NCBI RefSeq assembly: GCF_963966145.1
Contig: NC_091048.1
Coordinates: 27,590,001-27,654,000 of the forward strand
Reading direction: 5' to 3'
From: Tenebrio molitor
Lineage: Eukaryota; Arthropoda; Insecta; Coleoptera; Tenebrionidae
Length of the DNA stretch: 64,000 bases
Below, piece after piece: positions 1-10,669 of the stretch; position 1 is the first letter of the stretch, and every line of letters starts with the position of its first letter. The translations under genes and the position numbers were made by a program. The notes beneath the pieces were generated by a model that saw only the letters and a program-made list of their open reading frames with translations, was not told the origin of the DNA and searched no databases.

Positions 1-145
1 TTCTGAAATGTAACATTGTCCCGGCTGCCCACTCGCAGGTTTAACGACCGATCCGCCGAGAGAAAGTCCATTTCACTTTTGCATGACCTCACCGACTTAG
101 AGAGCAATCTTTTGCGGCACCATTGCAAAAACAAAAATTTTCCAG

Positions 146-3048
146 ACGACGGGGAGTACATGTCGTTCGGCATCTCCGGCGACGACTCCAGGAGCGAGAT
201 GATCGGCGGCGACGTCGTCGTGGCTTGGGTGGACAGACCCAGTCTGAAGGGCTTCGCCGAAGACTACTACCTGGGGGCGAAGTCCCAGTGCTCCGGACCC
301 ACCGGATCTTGTCCCGACGGGAGCCTCAAAGAGGACGGCGACAACGTCCGGCTGTTGAACGCCGCGATGGTCAACGGCTACTCCATAGTGACCTACCAGA
401 GGCCTCTCAAGCCCTCCGACGAGTACGACCGCCAGATCCACACCAACCGCTCCCAGGCGATCATCTGGGCCATCGGTCCTCTCAACCAAAAGGACGAAGT
501 GTCCTTCCACAGCCACTACACCAAAGGCGACCAGTTCCTCGACTTCGGAAGACCGGCCAAGTGGAACTGTCCCATGCCCGAAAGCGAACAACCCTCGATG
601 AAAACCGCGTCGCAACCTAGACAAACCACCACCACCGCAGCTCCCTCCAGATCCAGAAACTCAGAACGAAGACGCGGAAACACTCGCAAAGACGCGGCGG
701 ACAACGACAGGAGCGCCTCCAGACCGAGACAAACCGAACGAAGAGGCAACACCAGAAGGGGTACCAACAGCGTGCGCGCCGTCCCCACGCCGGCTCCCGT
801 TGCAAAACGCGACGCCTGGGACATTCCGCCCATCAAGTGTTACGAACCCGAAGACGGGGTCTTCTACGCGCAGATGGGACCCACCGGGGGTAAAATGGGG
901 TACCCGGCGATCACCGGTCACGTCGGTTGGGGCATCTCGTGGTACATCAACGGACTGTTGATCCCCGAGATCAACGTGGTGCGCGGAAAAGCGTACACCT
1001 TCGTGGTAGAAGGCGGATTCGATCCGGAAGTACCAGCGAAGTACCATCCCTTCTACATAACGGACGATCCAGTCGGCGGGTACGAATACAAGACCCCTGA
1101 CGAGAGAAAAAAAGTGAGGATCTTCGCCGGGGCAGTTTTCGGCAAAGACGGTACCGCCAAACCCACCGGGACTGGGCGTTTGTGCCACTGGACCCAACAG
1201 GGAGACAAGGAAGCTGACGACTTCGAGTCCTTCGGGGCGTACCAGAGGACTCTGGAGTTGAAGTGCGATCAAGGCGAACCCGGGGTGATTCAATGGACGC
1301 CGGATGAAGACACCCCCGACACGGTCTACTATCAGGTAAGTACCGACAGGGATGAAAGATTATGATTTGATGATGGTGGTGTCGCGTTCCAGTGCTTCAC
1401 TCATAGATATCTGGGCTGGAAGATTAACGTTCACGACAGCTGCGACGAACAAAAGGCAGCTAGCGAACCGGAAGTGTCGGTCGTTCCGGCACCAGACCTA
1501 GAAGAGAGTCCCTCGATTCGGATAGAAACTAGGGTAAAACCAAATGCTTTAATTGTTGAAGACAAAGAAGATAAGAATAATACAACAGTTTCAGAAAAAA
1601 GCGCCGTCCTCCCTTCTGTAACGATCGAACCAATCCTGATACACCCCACGAGTTTTTACCAAACACCAATCTACATGGCCCACACTCCCATCCTCACCAC
1701 TTACAACCCCTTCCTCTTCGACAATCCCTTCTACTACAATCCCTACCCGCAGACTTTCAAACCTAGTCCACTTTTAGAATCGGTTAGGGAGGATTTCAAA
1801 CCTCCTGACATTTCTTCAGAGGCACCAAAAGACACCACTCTTCCACCTTCTGCTACTACCACTTCTACTACTGCTATCTCTGAAAAACTTCACACCACAA
1901 CTAGCGCCACTCCTGCAACTGGCGAAAAAATCATTGTCACCGACGTTAAGCCGTCAAACCAAAGTCTCTTTGTTCCTCACGCTAAATTCGCCTATCAGAA
2001 AAATAGTTTTGTAGTGCGCAGGCCCTCGGGACCTTTACGTCGGCCTTACCCGTCGGTGATGATCCGACCGCCGCCTCTACACAAAAAACCTGTGTACAGA
2101 CCGCGCGTCAAAGTCGCTCTGCAGAGGCCGCCCCCTCTGGAGCCGCTCTATCTCTCCGAGTCTCAAGCGAAGATCAGGCGAGCACCGGGCTTCATCGTGG
2201 TGCCGAGACCGGTCAAGATCGCGACGGCGCCTGTGACGGTCAGAAACGTGGAGATCTCGCCGTTGCGAGCCTCCACCGAGAAACAACCGGAGGTGCAGAC
2301 GGTGTCGTCGTCGCCGCTCGACGCGGTGAAGCCCGCGAAAGAGCCCGTCCAACTCCTGCCGCCCGCCCTCAACACGGGCTTCCACCCTGAGTCGTTGGTG
2401 ATCGAGGGCGGCTTCAAGCCCATCGTCAGTCGCGACTTCCAGAAGCGCGTGTCCGAGGAGCCGGAGCTGGAATACGAGAGCGAGATCGGCGTGATCGACA
2501 GGGAGCGACCACCCCGGCCCTTCGAGCCCGTGTTCGTGCCGTCCCCCGCCGACGGGCTGAAGCGCAAGCGCCCCTACGTCAAGAAGGTCATCGTGAAGCA
2601 CTCGCGCAGCCTCGACGACGACGAGCCCGTGGCCGCGGCCGCGGAGAGGGTGGAGTCTTACTACCTGCCCCCTCTGGGCAAGCCGCCGCAGATCGGCGAG
2701 AACCGCCAGCCCTCCAACATCGACCTGGAGGGGCCGTCCAAGATCGACCTGGCGTCGCCGCCGGACGTCGTCGTCACTTACGACGGGAAACGAGTGTCGG
2801 GGGCGAGCTTGACGGCGAGGATCGCCGACCGGAGCAGCATCCTGGACATGCGAGCGTCGAAAGCTGCCGAACTGATCAAGGCTCGACCCCAATTCGCCCC
2901 CTTCAAGGGCGAGTTGCCGCCGCTCAACACCGACATCATCAACAAGAATGCGCCGCAGCTGCAGGCTCGAGGGGTGCTCAGTCGCGATCCGGACAGGCCA
3001 CCTCGCTCAGGCTCCACCAAGCTGAGCCTGGTGAGACAGAGATCTTAA
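146..3048 (+). CDS. Skeletor: Skeletor-like DOMON-domain protein, 3' part of gene
   Basis: Skeletor is a nuclear/spindle-matrix and extracellular-matrix associated protein in insects. The visible part starts in a DOMON domain (SFGISGDD, GGDVVVAWVD, WAIGPLNQ), passes a low-complexity Arg/Thr/Ser linker, then a conserved module (WDIPPIKCYEP, GWGISWYINGL, YHPFYITDDP, GRLCHW, VYYQCFTHRYLGWKI). It ends in a Pro/Val/Arg-rich tail of over 500 residues. An intron at 1336-1392 (gtaagt...ttccag) joins exons in phase 0 (YYQ|CFTH). The stop is TAA at 3046-3048. The first exon is taken to begin at 146 after a ttttccag acceptor. An alternative acceptor at 37-38 keeps the frame open, so this 5' edge is uncertain. 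The gene continues beyond the left window edge. The long tail resembles the long Skeletor isoforms. Identity comes from family recognition; the tail is poorly conserved. Confidence 0.85.
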
Positions 3049-3166
3049 CGAGAGCACCGCCGGAGGGGAAGCCGCTTTGGATTCTGCACGCCCCACCCCC
3101 AATTTTTTAATTATTGTTAAATAGTTATTAAGTTTTTATTTTTTGTGACTCGTTAATTTTAATGTA

Positions 3167-3172
3167 AATAAA
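3167..3172 (+). terminator. Poly(A) signal of Skeletor
   Basis: AATAAA lies 119 bases after the Skeletor stop, in an AT-rich 3' UTR. The next gene converges from the minus strand with its stop at 3354, so only about 300 bases separate the two stops. Confidence 0.6.
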
Positions 3173-3353
3173 AACACTTTGTAATTGTGATTACATATTT
3201 ATTTTATACACTAAACACTTCTAACCGTAATACAAGTGCATTTTTATTTTATTACTGGTTGAATTTATGGCATCAAATCCAATATAAAAAGAAACTTTTT
3301 TTACACAACACGAATCTAGAAAACGTGAAAAGAAAAATCAAACAAGATTGGTC

Positions 3354-5586
3354 CTAATCTTTCTCTGTGGCGTTTCCGTTTTCTTTAGGAGCAGAACGAC
3401 TGCGCGATCTAGATCTAGAATTTTTATCAGCGCTGCGTGATCTGCTCCTGCTCCTCTTTCCAGATCCAGATCGGGATCTGGAGCGGTTACGTGATCTACT
3501 GCGAGATCTCGAGTTGCTTCTTGACCGGCTCCTGCGATCACGCGAACGACTTCTGGAACGACTACGTGACCTGTCAACACAGAAGAAATACCAACGTGAA
3601 AAAACACTTGTTGCCCGTGCGACTCATCCAAACAGAACCCCAACGAAAAGAAATTCGGGAGGAGAAACAAAAGTGCAAAACGATTAGGGGTCCTGTTTAA
3701 ATGATGTAGACTTCAAAACTATTCCACTACGAGTAAGTACGAAATTGGTTAAATTATTGTACTGAACCGTTGCCTTGAGTACAATTTGAAAAAAGAAAAA
3801 TGAAACAAATACTAACCTGAAACGTAAAACATTAAGTGTTATTTTTTGTTCGAATCTTTATGAATAATTACTGAAAAAATTTCGAATGTCACGACTGCAG
3901 TTAACGTTTGGAAAAACGCGACCAACCAATCAAACTAAGGAGTACAAATTAGTTTTCAAAGTGTCACCACATACAGTGTGGCCACAGCAGCGGCTTGCTG
4001 CGACCTACCCTCTTGTTACCGGTGTTGCCGGGTCGACTGTTTTTCCGCCGCTCTCTGAGAGTGATGGTCGCAGCTCCGGTAACAAGAGTCGGCAATCCGG
4101 AGCCGCCGAGTGCGACCACGGACGAATCGATTTATTTCTTTTTGTCAAAAATTGTTAATAATCTGTGTAGACAAAGAGAATCGAGTCAAATGTTAAAGAG
4201 AGATATTTAGATGTAAGTTTTTACCATTGTCTGTGAGCTCGTGAGACGTGAAGTTAACATTGTAGGTAGAGGTAGAGTAAATCAACTAGGTAGGGCTACA
4301 CCCGAAAGAGCTGGTAACTCACTGGCTCACTAGCAGTCTCGTATGTATAATGCAGTCGTGTGCAGACAGAGTGAGCGATGTACTACGTGGCAGCTCTACG
4401 CAGTAGTCAGCGGGAGGCATACAACGAGACGAGAATGAACTCAACGCTTTACCTTACTATCGGCCACAGACTATACCTATAAACATGGCATCACTGTCAG
4501 CCAATCACCTCACACAGTACACCGCCATGCGGTTCGCTTTTATACGCCCTTCACCGCACAACTGGACCGCCAACAATGACTCAAACAACGTTCTAAACAA
4601 AAAACTAAAACAAAAAATCACGTGTTCGGACGCCACGATCCAATTGTGCGGCAAGTTGATTGAAAAAAATAAATTAAATCAAATTAAAACAAAAACAACA
4701 CAAATGATAATTTCAATAAAAATTGACTTATGACTAATGAGTGTCCTCTCGCTCAATTTCAAACTTACGCACCTGTGCCTCCCACCACGTCTATATCTAT
4801 TACAATCTCTCGCATAGTGACCCCTGTCTCCGCATTCGTAGCAGCGGTCGTCCGGGTGGAAGGGACGCCCTCTGGACCTCGGCGGCGGACCCCTGTAACG
4901 GCCACTCCCGCTCTTCCCGTTCGACATCTCCACGCGGGCCCTACGCCCGCAGATGGTACGACCATCTAAAAAAAAAATAATTTCAGGAAACTGCAACCGG
5001 CATTATGCGATATTTCCGAGCACTGATAAGCATTTACCACTGTCTAGAATTTGTGAAAAGTTGTTTAGGTAATCTTGATTTGGAAATTTAGTACTTTTGT
5101 TACTCACAAGTTGGCAACAAAAAGTACATAACAACCACATTTTAAAAATCTAACAGAATTTTGGTATCAATTGATATTAAAAAAAAAAAACACTTCAAGC
5201 AGGAAAAGAATAAAAAATTAAGCACTTTCAATTGGCACAACGTTTTTACAAATTAACTGATATTTATTTTTTTATTCTTTCTTGTGGGCAGATTTCTGCA
5301 TTACCTTCTGTGCCTTGAAACCTACTTGATTCATCTAATCATTGGCATTTTCTATTACTTCAGTGTCTAATTGCCACTTAATTTTGCACCTACCTAGCCC
5401 CCTTATCGCATCCTCGGCGTCTCTGGCGTCCTCAAACTCCACAAAAGCGAATCCCGGTGGATTTCGAGCCACCCAGACGTTCCTCAGGGGTCCGTAATAT
5501 CTGAAGGCGTCCTCCAGCTCCTGCTTGGAAGCGCTATTGCCCAAATCGCCGACGTAAACTTTGCAGTCAGATCCATACCGTGACAT
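3354..5586 (-). CDS. x16: SR splicing factor with RRM, zinc knuckle and RS domain (x16 / SRSF7 type)
   Basis: This is a pre-mRNA splicing regulator of the SRSF3/SRSF7 group. Three coding exons on the minus strand (5586-5394, 4965-4773, 3570-3354) join in phase to give 200 residues. Residues 1-75 are an RRM with RNP2 (KVYVGDL) and RNP1 (GFAFVEFE). Residues 106-119 form a CCHC zinc knuckle (CYECGDRGHYARDC), which sets SRSF7/x16 apart from SRSF3. From residue 128 on the protein is RS dipeptides, ending SAPKENGNATEKD. Donors are gtaggt and gtgcgt; acceptors are tttttag and tgacag. A further 95-base intron (5689-5595, gtaagt...cctag) probably splits the 5' UTR just before the start codon. The 1.2-kb intron 2 carries a GC-rich inverted repeat (separate entry). 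The gene converges on Skeletor and diverges from the next gene. Confidence 0.93.
4010..4088. repeat. Perfect 13-bp inverted repeat in the large intron of the SR gene
   Basis: CTCTTGTTACCGG (4010-4022) is matched exactly by its reverse complement at 4076-4088, with a 53-base GC-rich loop. Shorter nested pairs occur nearby (TGCGACC near 3999 with GGTCGCA near 4066; GCAGC/GCTGC near 3987-4000). The stretch is clearly more GC-rich than the rest of the intron. It could be an RNA hairpin, a regulatory exon or a small mobile-element scrap. Confidence 0.6.
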
Positions 5587-5690
5587 TTTCCGAACTAGGA
5601 AAAATCAAAACGAATTTTTATCGATCGCCAAGGACGCACCCGGTGTTTGTTTACAACACCGCAAGCACACTATCCGAGTGATTACTTACC

Positions 5691-6354
5691 TCAAATGGTA
5701 TTCCTATCGACAAAACAACACCAACACCCTTCTAATTCAAGGCAAGACGTTAAATGCAACTTTTAATTCGTATATTTTACAAAGCGTTTTTCACGATTTT
5801 CACGCAACACAACATGGAGCTCTACCAAACATTTTTCTCTCCAAGCAATATCGCCGCCCAATCGGAACGCGCGGATTTGTTGACTGCCAGGGCTGCCAAC
5901 GCGAGCAAAATGGCGGCGAATTTGAAATTGTGAAAGTCATTGGATCGCTAAAAAAAGCGAAATATCCGTTATCTGACGACCTTTATTTAATAAAATCACG
6001 CCTTTCCGAGCATGTAATAACATAATCTTTGCGCTATACGTCAAGCGATAAATCGATTGTTTGACCTACAGTTAACCTGCAATTATTATTTTTTGATTAT
6101 TTTATTATTGGAGGCAAAGAGGAGAGGTTCTGGCATTGAAAAGTAAGTTTTTGTGCAAGCTTTTATTGGTATAATACTCTCAACTCTCTACATTTCAAAA
6201 TTTTGAATATACAGGGTGTATCGAATAAAAAGACATGACGAAATCAATTTTGGCAATTTTTTTGTTCAGTTTAAGGTTATGTGGGTAATTAATATTAACT
6301 GGAGCGTTGATAACGTTGTTATGTAATACCAAAATATATTTTCGTAGCAGCACC
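5691..6354. promoter_or_regulatory. Divergent promoter region between the SR gene and the C11orf54-type gene
   Basis: The two genes point away from each other, with start codons at 5586 (-) and 6355 (+). The x16 5' UTR exon lies just upstream of 5690. An AGGTTATG motif is at about 6274. Near 6213 is a CAGGGTGTATC stretch like the ends of mariner-type MITEs seen further right. No TATA box was assigned. Open frames across this stretch are not supported as genes. Confidence 0.4.
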
Positions 6355-7609
6355 ATGTCTGTAAACTACGACACTCTGTCCATCGAGAAGAAGCCCCTAG
6401 ACAGGCCCCCATTGGAGGAACTGGCGAAAGGTTTGTGCGCGTGACCCCGCGACCCTCATTATTCACCTTTCCGTTCGCAGTTTTAAACAAAGGCCTCCGG
6501 AGCGAATTCGAAGAGGTCAAAGTTGAAGTCGTCGAGTGTCCCGACTTGACCCAACAACCCTTCACCCTAGCAAAGAAAGGTAAAGTCACCGCGCTGCCAC
6601 CCCTAATCCTCACAAGGAGTTCCAGGTATCAACGGCAGCACCAAGCTGGTGGAAATCGGGGGAGTCCCGTACTTGCTACCCCTCGTCAAAAGAGACAAAG
6701 TCTACGATTTGAAAAAACTCGCAACGATGATCGACGCCGATCCGGCTTTCATAATCGGTGCCGGCGCCGGACCCCACCCCTACGCCGGCGTCAACTGCGA
6801 AGTAATCTAATTTTTGTCCAAAGAAACAACGACTTTCAAATATTTTTAGGGGATCATAAATCTGAACATCGCTAAAGGGGTGGTCGACCAGCAGACGAGA
6901 ATATCCAAAGTGGACCCCGCCAACGAAGCGGTCCCCATACAGGAGATTCTGCCCAACAGCGAGACCAGACTGGCTCTGTTGGCCAACCTGTTCGTCAGCG
7001 AAGGGGCCCCTGGGAAGGTACGCTCGACCCTCGCCCCCGGCCACTCTCATTGCTAGTCTTGCAGGTGTTGAAAGTCCACGTGAAGAAGCGCACGGGCAAG
7101 AAGGACTTCATCACGAGCATTCGACAAGTTTTGGTCAACGAGTACAAGAACAAAGTTGTCGGTATGTTGTAGATCTGGTAAGGTTTTTTTATTTTTTTAT
7201 TAAGCTGTGATTTAGGCCTCGGGGGCGTGTTTTTGCTGAAAGAGGGAAAAGCCAAGCAGCACGTGATGCGCGACTTCTCCAAAACTCCAATCAACACAGA
7301 TGAGGAGTTGAACAACTGGTTGAAGTTCTACAACATGTCGGCTCCTCTAGTCACGGTGGGGACGTTGATCAACAGCGACCACGTAACAACCGACATTTTT
7401 TTGTTTTGGTTTTTTGACAGAATTTTGTTTTCAAGGGGCTGGACTTGCGAGTCCAACACTTCCACGGCTTCAGCCACCACGGCGAAGCTGGACACTACCA
7501 CATCGACGTCACTCCTGACACAGTCGAGTATTTGGGGTACTTCAACACCGGCGAAGAGATCTACCGCGTTGACAGACCCGTTGAGACTCACCAATTTGGC
7601 AGGGACTGA
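6355..7609 (+). CDS. C11orf54-type ester hydrolase (DUF1907)
   Basis: Orthologue of human C11orf54 (PTD012), a zinc-containing ester hydrolase. Seven exons (6355-6430, 6481-6579, 6626-6801, 6850-7017, 7065-7161, 7216-7382, 7436-7609) join in phase and give 318 residues; the human protein has 315. Conserved blocks are CPDLTQQPF, GGVPYLLPLV, KVYDL, GAGAGPHPYAG, ALLANLF, EGAPGKV, KRTGKKDFIT and the C-terminal metal site QHFHGFSHHGEAGHYHID, whose HxH and HYH match the human zinc ligands. The last acceptor could be 7420 (gacag) or 7435 (ttcaag). The second fits the family alignment (SDH|GLDLR) and was chosen. All introns are under 60 bases except the third last and the last two. The gene is followed after 230 bases by another + strand gene. 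Confidence 0.94.
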
Positions 7610-7631
7610 GCCCCAAGAGTGGTTCAATGCA

Positions 7632-7637
7632 AATAAA
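7632..7637 (+). terminator. Poly(A) signal of the C11orf54-type gene
   Basis: AATAAA lies 23 bases after the stop codon and is followed by a T-rich run. Confidence 0.65.
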
Positions 7638-7839
7638 AATTGTTAAGCAACGAGTGTTTTTTTTTACGTGACAACTAGAACAAGTCTTAAGTGGTCTTAA
7701 CAATGTATTATAACAAATAAGATAACTGACGTCACAATTCCAACTTTGCACTGATTGCGCAGTGCGACAGTGTTCTATGGTTCTAACCTCCGTCAGCTGT
7801 GTATTTATTTAGCGGCGACTTTTTGTAGCTCGGCCAAAC

Positions 7840-8462
7840 ATGGGGGGCACCTTCTTGTACTTTGCCTACGGCAGCAACTTGCTAACGAAAAGAATCCACA
7901 TCAACAACCCCAGCGCCGTCAGAGTGGGGATCGGCAAATTAATGGTACATTTACCCGATAATTCTTTACATTTTAACTAATCTCGCGTCCAGAACTACCA
8001 ACTCGACTTCGCCAAATACTCGGAGAGGTGGCGTGGGGCCTCGGCTACGATCGTCAAGAGCGACAAGCGACACGTCTGGGGGGCTATCTGGGAGATCGGT
8101 TTGGAACACATGGAGTCCCTAGACAGGCACTGAACGCGTGGGGGTGCTCGAACGCGGTCTCATTTGGGGTGTTTTGCAGGCAAGAAGGTGTGCCAGACAA
8201 GATCTACCATCGCTTCGATGTTGATGTAGTTTTGCCTGAAGGAGGCACCAGAAAGTGTCACGTCTACCAACAGTGCGTCATACCGGGGTCTACCGAAGAC
8301 ATCGAGGAGTTGGCCGACGACAGGAAACCGTCGGCCGTGTATTTGAACATCATCAAGGCTGGGGGAAAAGAGTCAAACTTACCTGAGGAGTATCAGAAGT
8401 TCTTGCAGAGGATTCCCGATAATGGCTACAGTGGGAAGGTTGACATTGAAGTCGCACTTTAA
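7840..8462 (+). CDS. GGCT: Gamma-glutamylcyclotransferase
   Basis: The enzyme releases 5-oxoproline from gamma-glutamyl amino acids in the gamma-glutamyl/glutathione cycle, in the cytosol. Three exons (7840-7944, 7993-8126, 8180-8462) give 173 residues. The N-terminal substrate loop YFAYGSNLL is present (residues 7-15), as are NPSA, LDF, VWGAIWEI and RQEGV. The Glu of QEGV (about residue 82) matches the catalytic Glu of human GGCT. The C-terminus has the family block LPEEYQKFLQ..PNDY-like ..GYSGKV. The second intron (8127-8179) begins GC, not GT (CAG|gcactg...ttgcag). It is needed to make LDR|QEGV and no GT donor gives a sensible product. Length and motifs match the single-domain animal GGCT, not the ChaC type. 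Confidence 0.92.
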
Positions 8463-9109
8463 CACTCACTTTCGGGTTATTTTCGTGTGAATTTGTTCGT
8501 GGGTACTTTCGGTAAGGCTAACCCGTTCAAAAGTGCAAAATTCGGTTAGGGAATTTGGTTTTGTGGTGTTGGTCGTATGTCGTAATTTATACATTGTTAA
8601 AAAAATATACAAAAACCAAGGAAGTCAATCTTTTGCATGATTTATGTGTGTTACTCCCCTGTGTATTTTTAGCCGTATGAAACTTTTTGCGCTTAGTTTT
8701 CTACGAATGATTTTTCTTTCAACATTTCTCGACTCACATTTCAACCTTGATAGTGCCAACCTTAAATAAAATTAAATTATACCCTATTTGTTTTTCCATT
8801 TTTCTTTATTTTTTAGCCTCACTTAGCAAAAAAGGCGGTCTTAGATCTCTAGATCAATTTAAAAGTATCGGTAATAATCAATTTGATGTTAAATTCAATT
8901 TAATTTTTTTATGCACTTGTACATGTAATTTTTTACGTTCCTACCATAAAGACTACTGTGTCTCCACAAACTACATTTTCGGCAAGCTTTTTTATTTTAC
9001 TGATAAATAAATAATTTTTAAATACTGATAAAAAATTATTATCATCATCAAGTGCGGTCCAGCTAGCGGTGATATCAGTCGGTATTCAGGTGACGTGTGC
9101 TGGTTCAAA
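8463..9109. other. Intergenic, no gene seen
   Basis: AT-rich sequence between GGCT and Ost48, holding the GGCT 3' UTR and the Ost48 promoter. Open frames here have no recognisable domain and no splice support. Confidence 0.5.
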
Positions 9110-10627
9110 ATGAAATTGCTTATTCTTTTAATATGCACCCTTTTCGCGTGGGTAAAATCGCAAGGAAACACTCTAGTTCTGTTAGACAATCAGGTAATAC
9201 GCGAGACTCATTCAATATTCTTCAAGTCCTTGCAAGGTAAGACTTTTTCCAAAAGTGAGGTTATGTTACCGGCGAATTTTTCTAGAACGGGGCTACACTC
9301 TTAATTTCAAAATTGCCGATGACTCCTCCCTCGTTTTGTCAAAATACGGCGAATATCTGTACGAAAACTTGATCATTTTTGCGCCGGCGGTCGAAGAGTT
9401 TGGTGGCAGCTTGAATGTTGACACCATCACTCAATTTGTCGACGAAGGGGGCAACGTTCTAGTGGCCGGGAACAGCGGGACCGGTGACGTTCTGCGCGAG
9501 CTGGCGTCAGAATGTGGTTTTGAGGTAAATAATTTCATTTAAGTATCACTCAGAGTGTGTTAATTGAATTAATTACCAGGTGGATGAAGAGGGCGCCTTT
9601 GTAATTGACCACTTGAATTACGACGTTAGTGATGAAGGTCAACACACTAAACTCGTCATCACTCCAGACAATTTAATTGACGCGCCTGTCATAGTGGGGT
9701 CAAAGAAGGATGCCAAGCCTTTGCTCTACCAGGGCACTGGGATTTTGGCTGACCCTGAGAACCCCCTAGTGTTGCCGCTGTTAACAGCCGACAGCACTTC
9801 TTACAGTTATATTCCTGAGCAACCAATTAAAGAGGTAAATAATTATCAAGGAATTGTCACCACAGTTTAAGAGAAATAATTTTAGTACCCCCATGCTGTC
9901 GGTAAAGACACCGTGTTGATCGCGGGACTGCAGGCGCGCAACAACGCCAGAGTCGTCTTCAGCGGCTCGCTTTCGTTCTTCTCTGATGAATTCTTCACAT
10001 CGCCAGTAGAAAAAGCCCAAGTACTGTCGCCAGCTCATCTGTTTTATTTTTTAATAATTTTATTTTCGTCTAAAGGGCGGCCTTAAAGCCGAAATGTCAG
10101 GTAACAGAGACGTGGCCTTCGCTGTCAGTCAATGGGTGTTCAAAGAACACGGTCAGCTGCGCGTCAGATCGGTCAAACACAGCAAAGTCGGCGAAGAAAA
10201 GCCGCCATCTTCTTACACCATCATGGATGACGTCATTTACAAGATCGGAATCGACATTTTGGAAGATGGCGAATGGAAACCGTTCAGAGCTAACGACGTC
10301 CAATTGGAATTCGTCAGGATCGATCCTTTCGTCCGCATCAACCTCCAAAGAAACTCCCCCAGCGAATACGAAGTCACATTTAAAATACCGGACGTGTACG
10401 GGGTTTACCAGTTCAAGGTCGACTACGACAGGGTGGGCTACACCAGGATCTACAACACCACTCAGGTGTCAGTGAGACCTTTGCAGCACACCCAGTACGA
10501 GCGGTTCATCGCGTGCGCTTACCCCTACTACGCGGGGGCCTTCTCCATGATGGCTGGAGTTTTCCTATTTTCTATCGTTTTCCTTCACTTGAAAGATGAT
10601 GACGTAAAGAAGTCGAAGAGTGAATAG
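9110..10627 (+). CDS. Ost48: Oligosaccharyltransferase 48-kDa subunit
   Basis: DDOST/OST48/Wbp1 is a non-catalytic core subunit of the ER oligosaccharyltransferase that N-glycosylates nascent proteins. Five exons (9110-9236, 9286-9524, 9580-9834, 9886-10020, 10076-10627) give 435 residues. There is a signal peptide (MKLLILLICTLFAW, cleavage near residue 18). The luminal region has NTLVLLDN, ENLIIFAP, FVDEGGNVLVAG, VFSGSLSFFSDEFF and the conserved IYKIGI / VYGVYQFKVDY blocks. One membrane segment near residues 402-424 (GAFSMMAGVFLFSIVFLHL) is followed by a short Lys-rich cytosolic tail. Size and topology fit the family (about 440-450). The stop is 42 bases from the stop of the convergent Prp31 gene. 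No AATAAA is seen on the + strand in that gap. Confidence 0.95.
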
Positions 10628-10640
10628 TTTTAATATGTTT

Positions 10641-10646
10641 TTTATT
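10641..10646 (-). terminator. Poly(A) signal of Prp31, next to the Ost48 stop codon
   Basis: AATAAA on the minus strand, 24 bases after the Prp31 stop. Cleavage 15-20 bases further on would fall within the Ost48 stop region, so the two convergent transcripts should overlap. Confidence 0.55.
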
Positions 10647-10669
10647 AATTACAAGTAATTGAACGTAAA

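Noticed and set aside
97..624. Long open frames on the minus strand and in other + frames under Skeletor
   Set aside because: They are shadows of the GC-rich coding exon; the + frame alone has a known domain and spliced continuity.
3886..4733. Several 70-90 codon frames inside the large SR-gene intron
   Set aside because: No domain, no coding bias, and they lie in an intron whose splice sites are clear.
5561..6025. 154-codon open frame on the + strand
   Set aside because: It overlaps the start and 5' UTR of the SR gene on the other strand, has no domain and no splice support.
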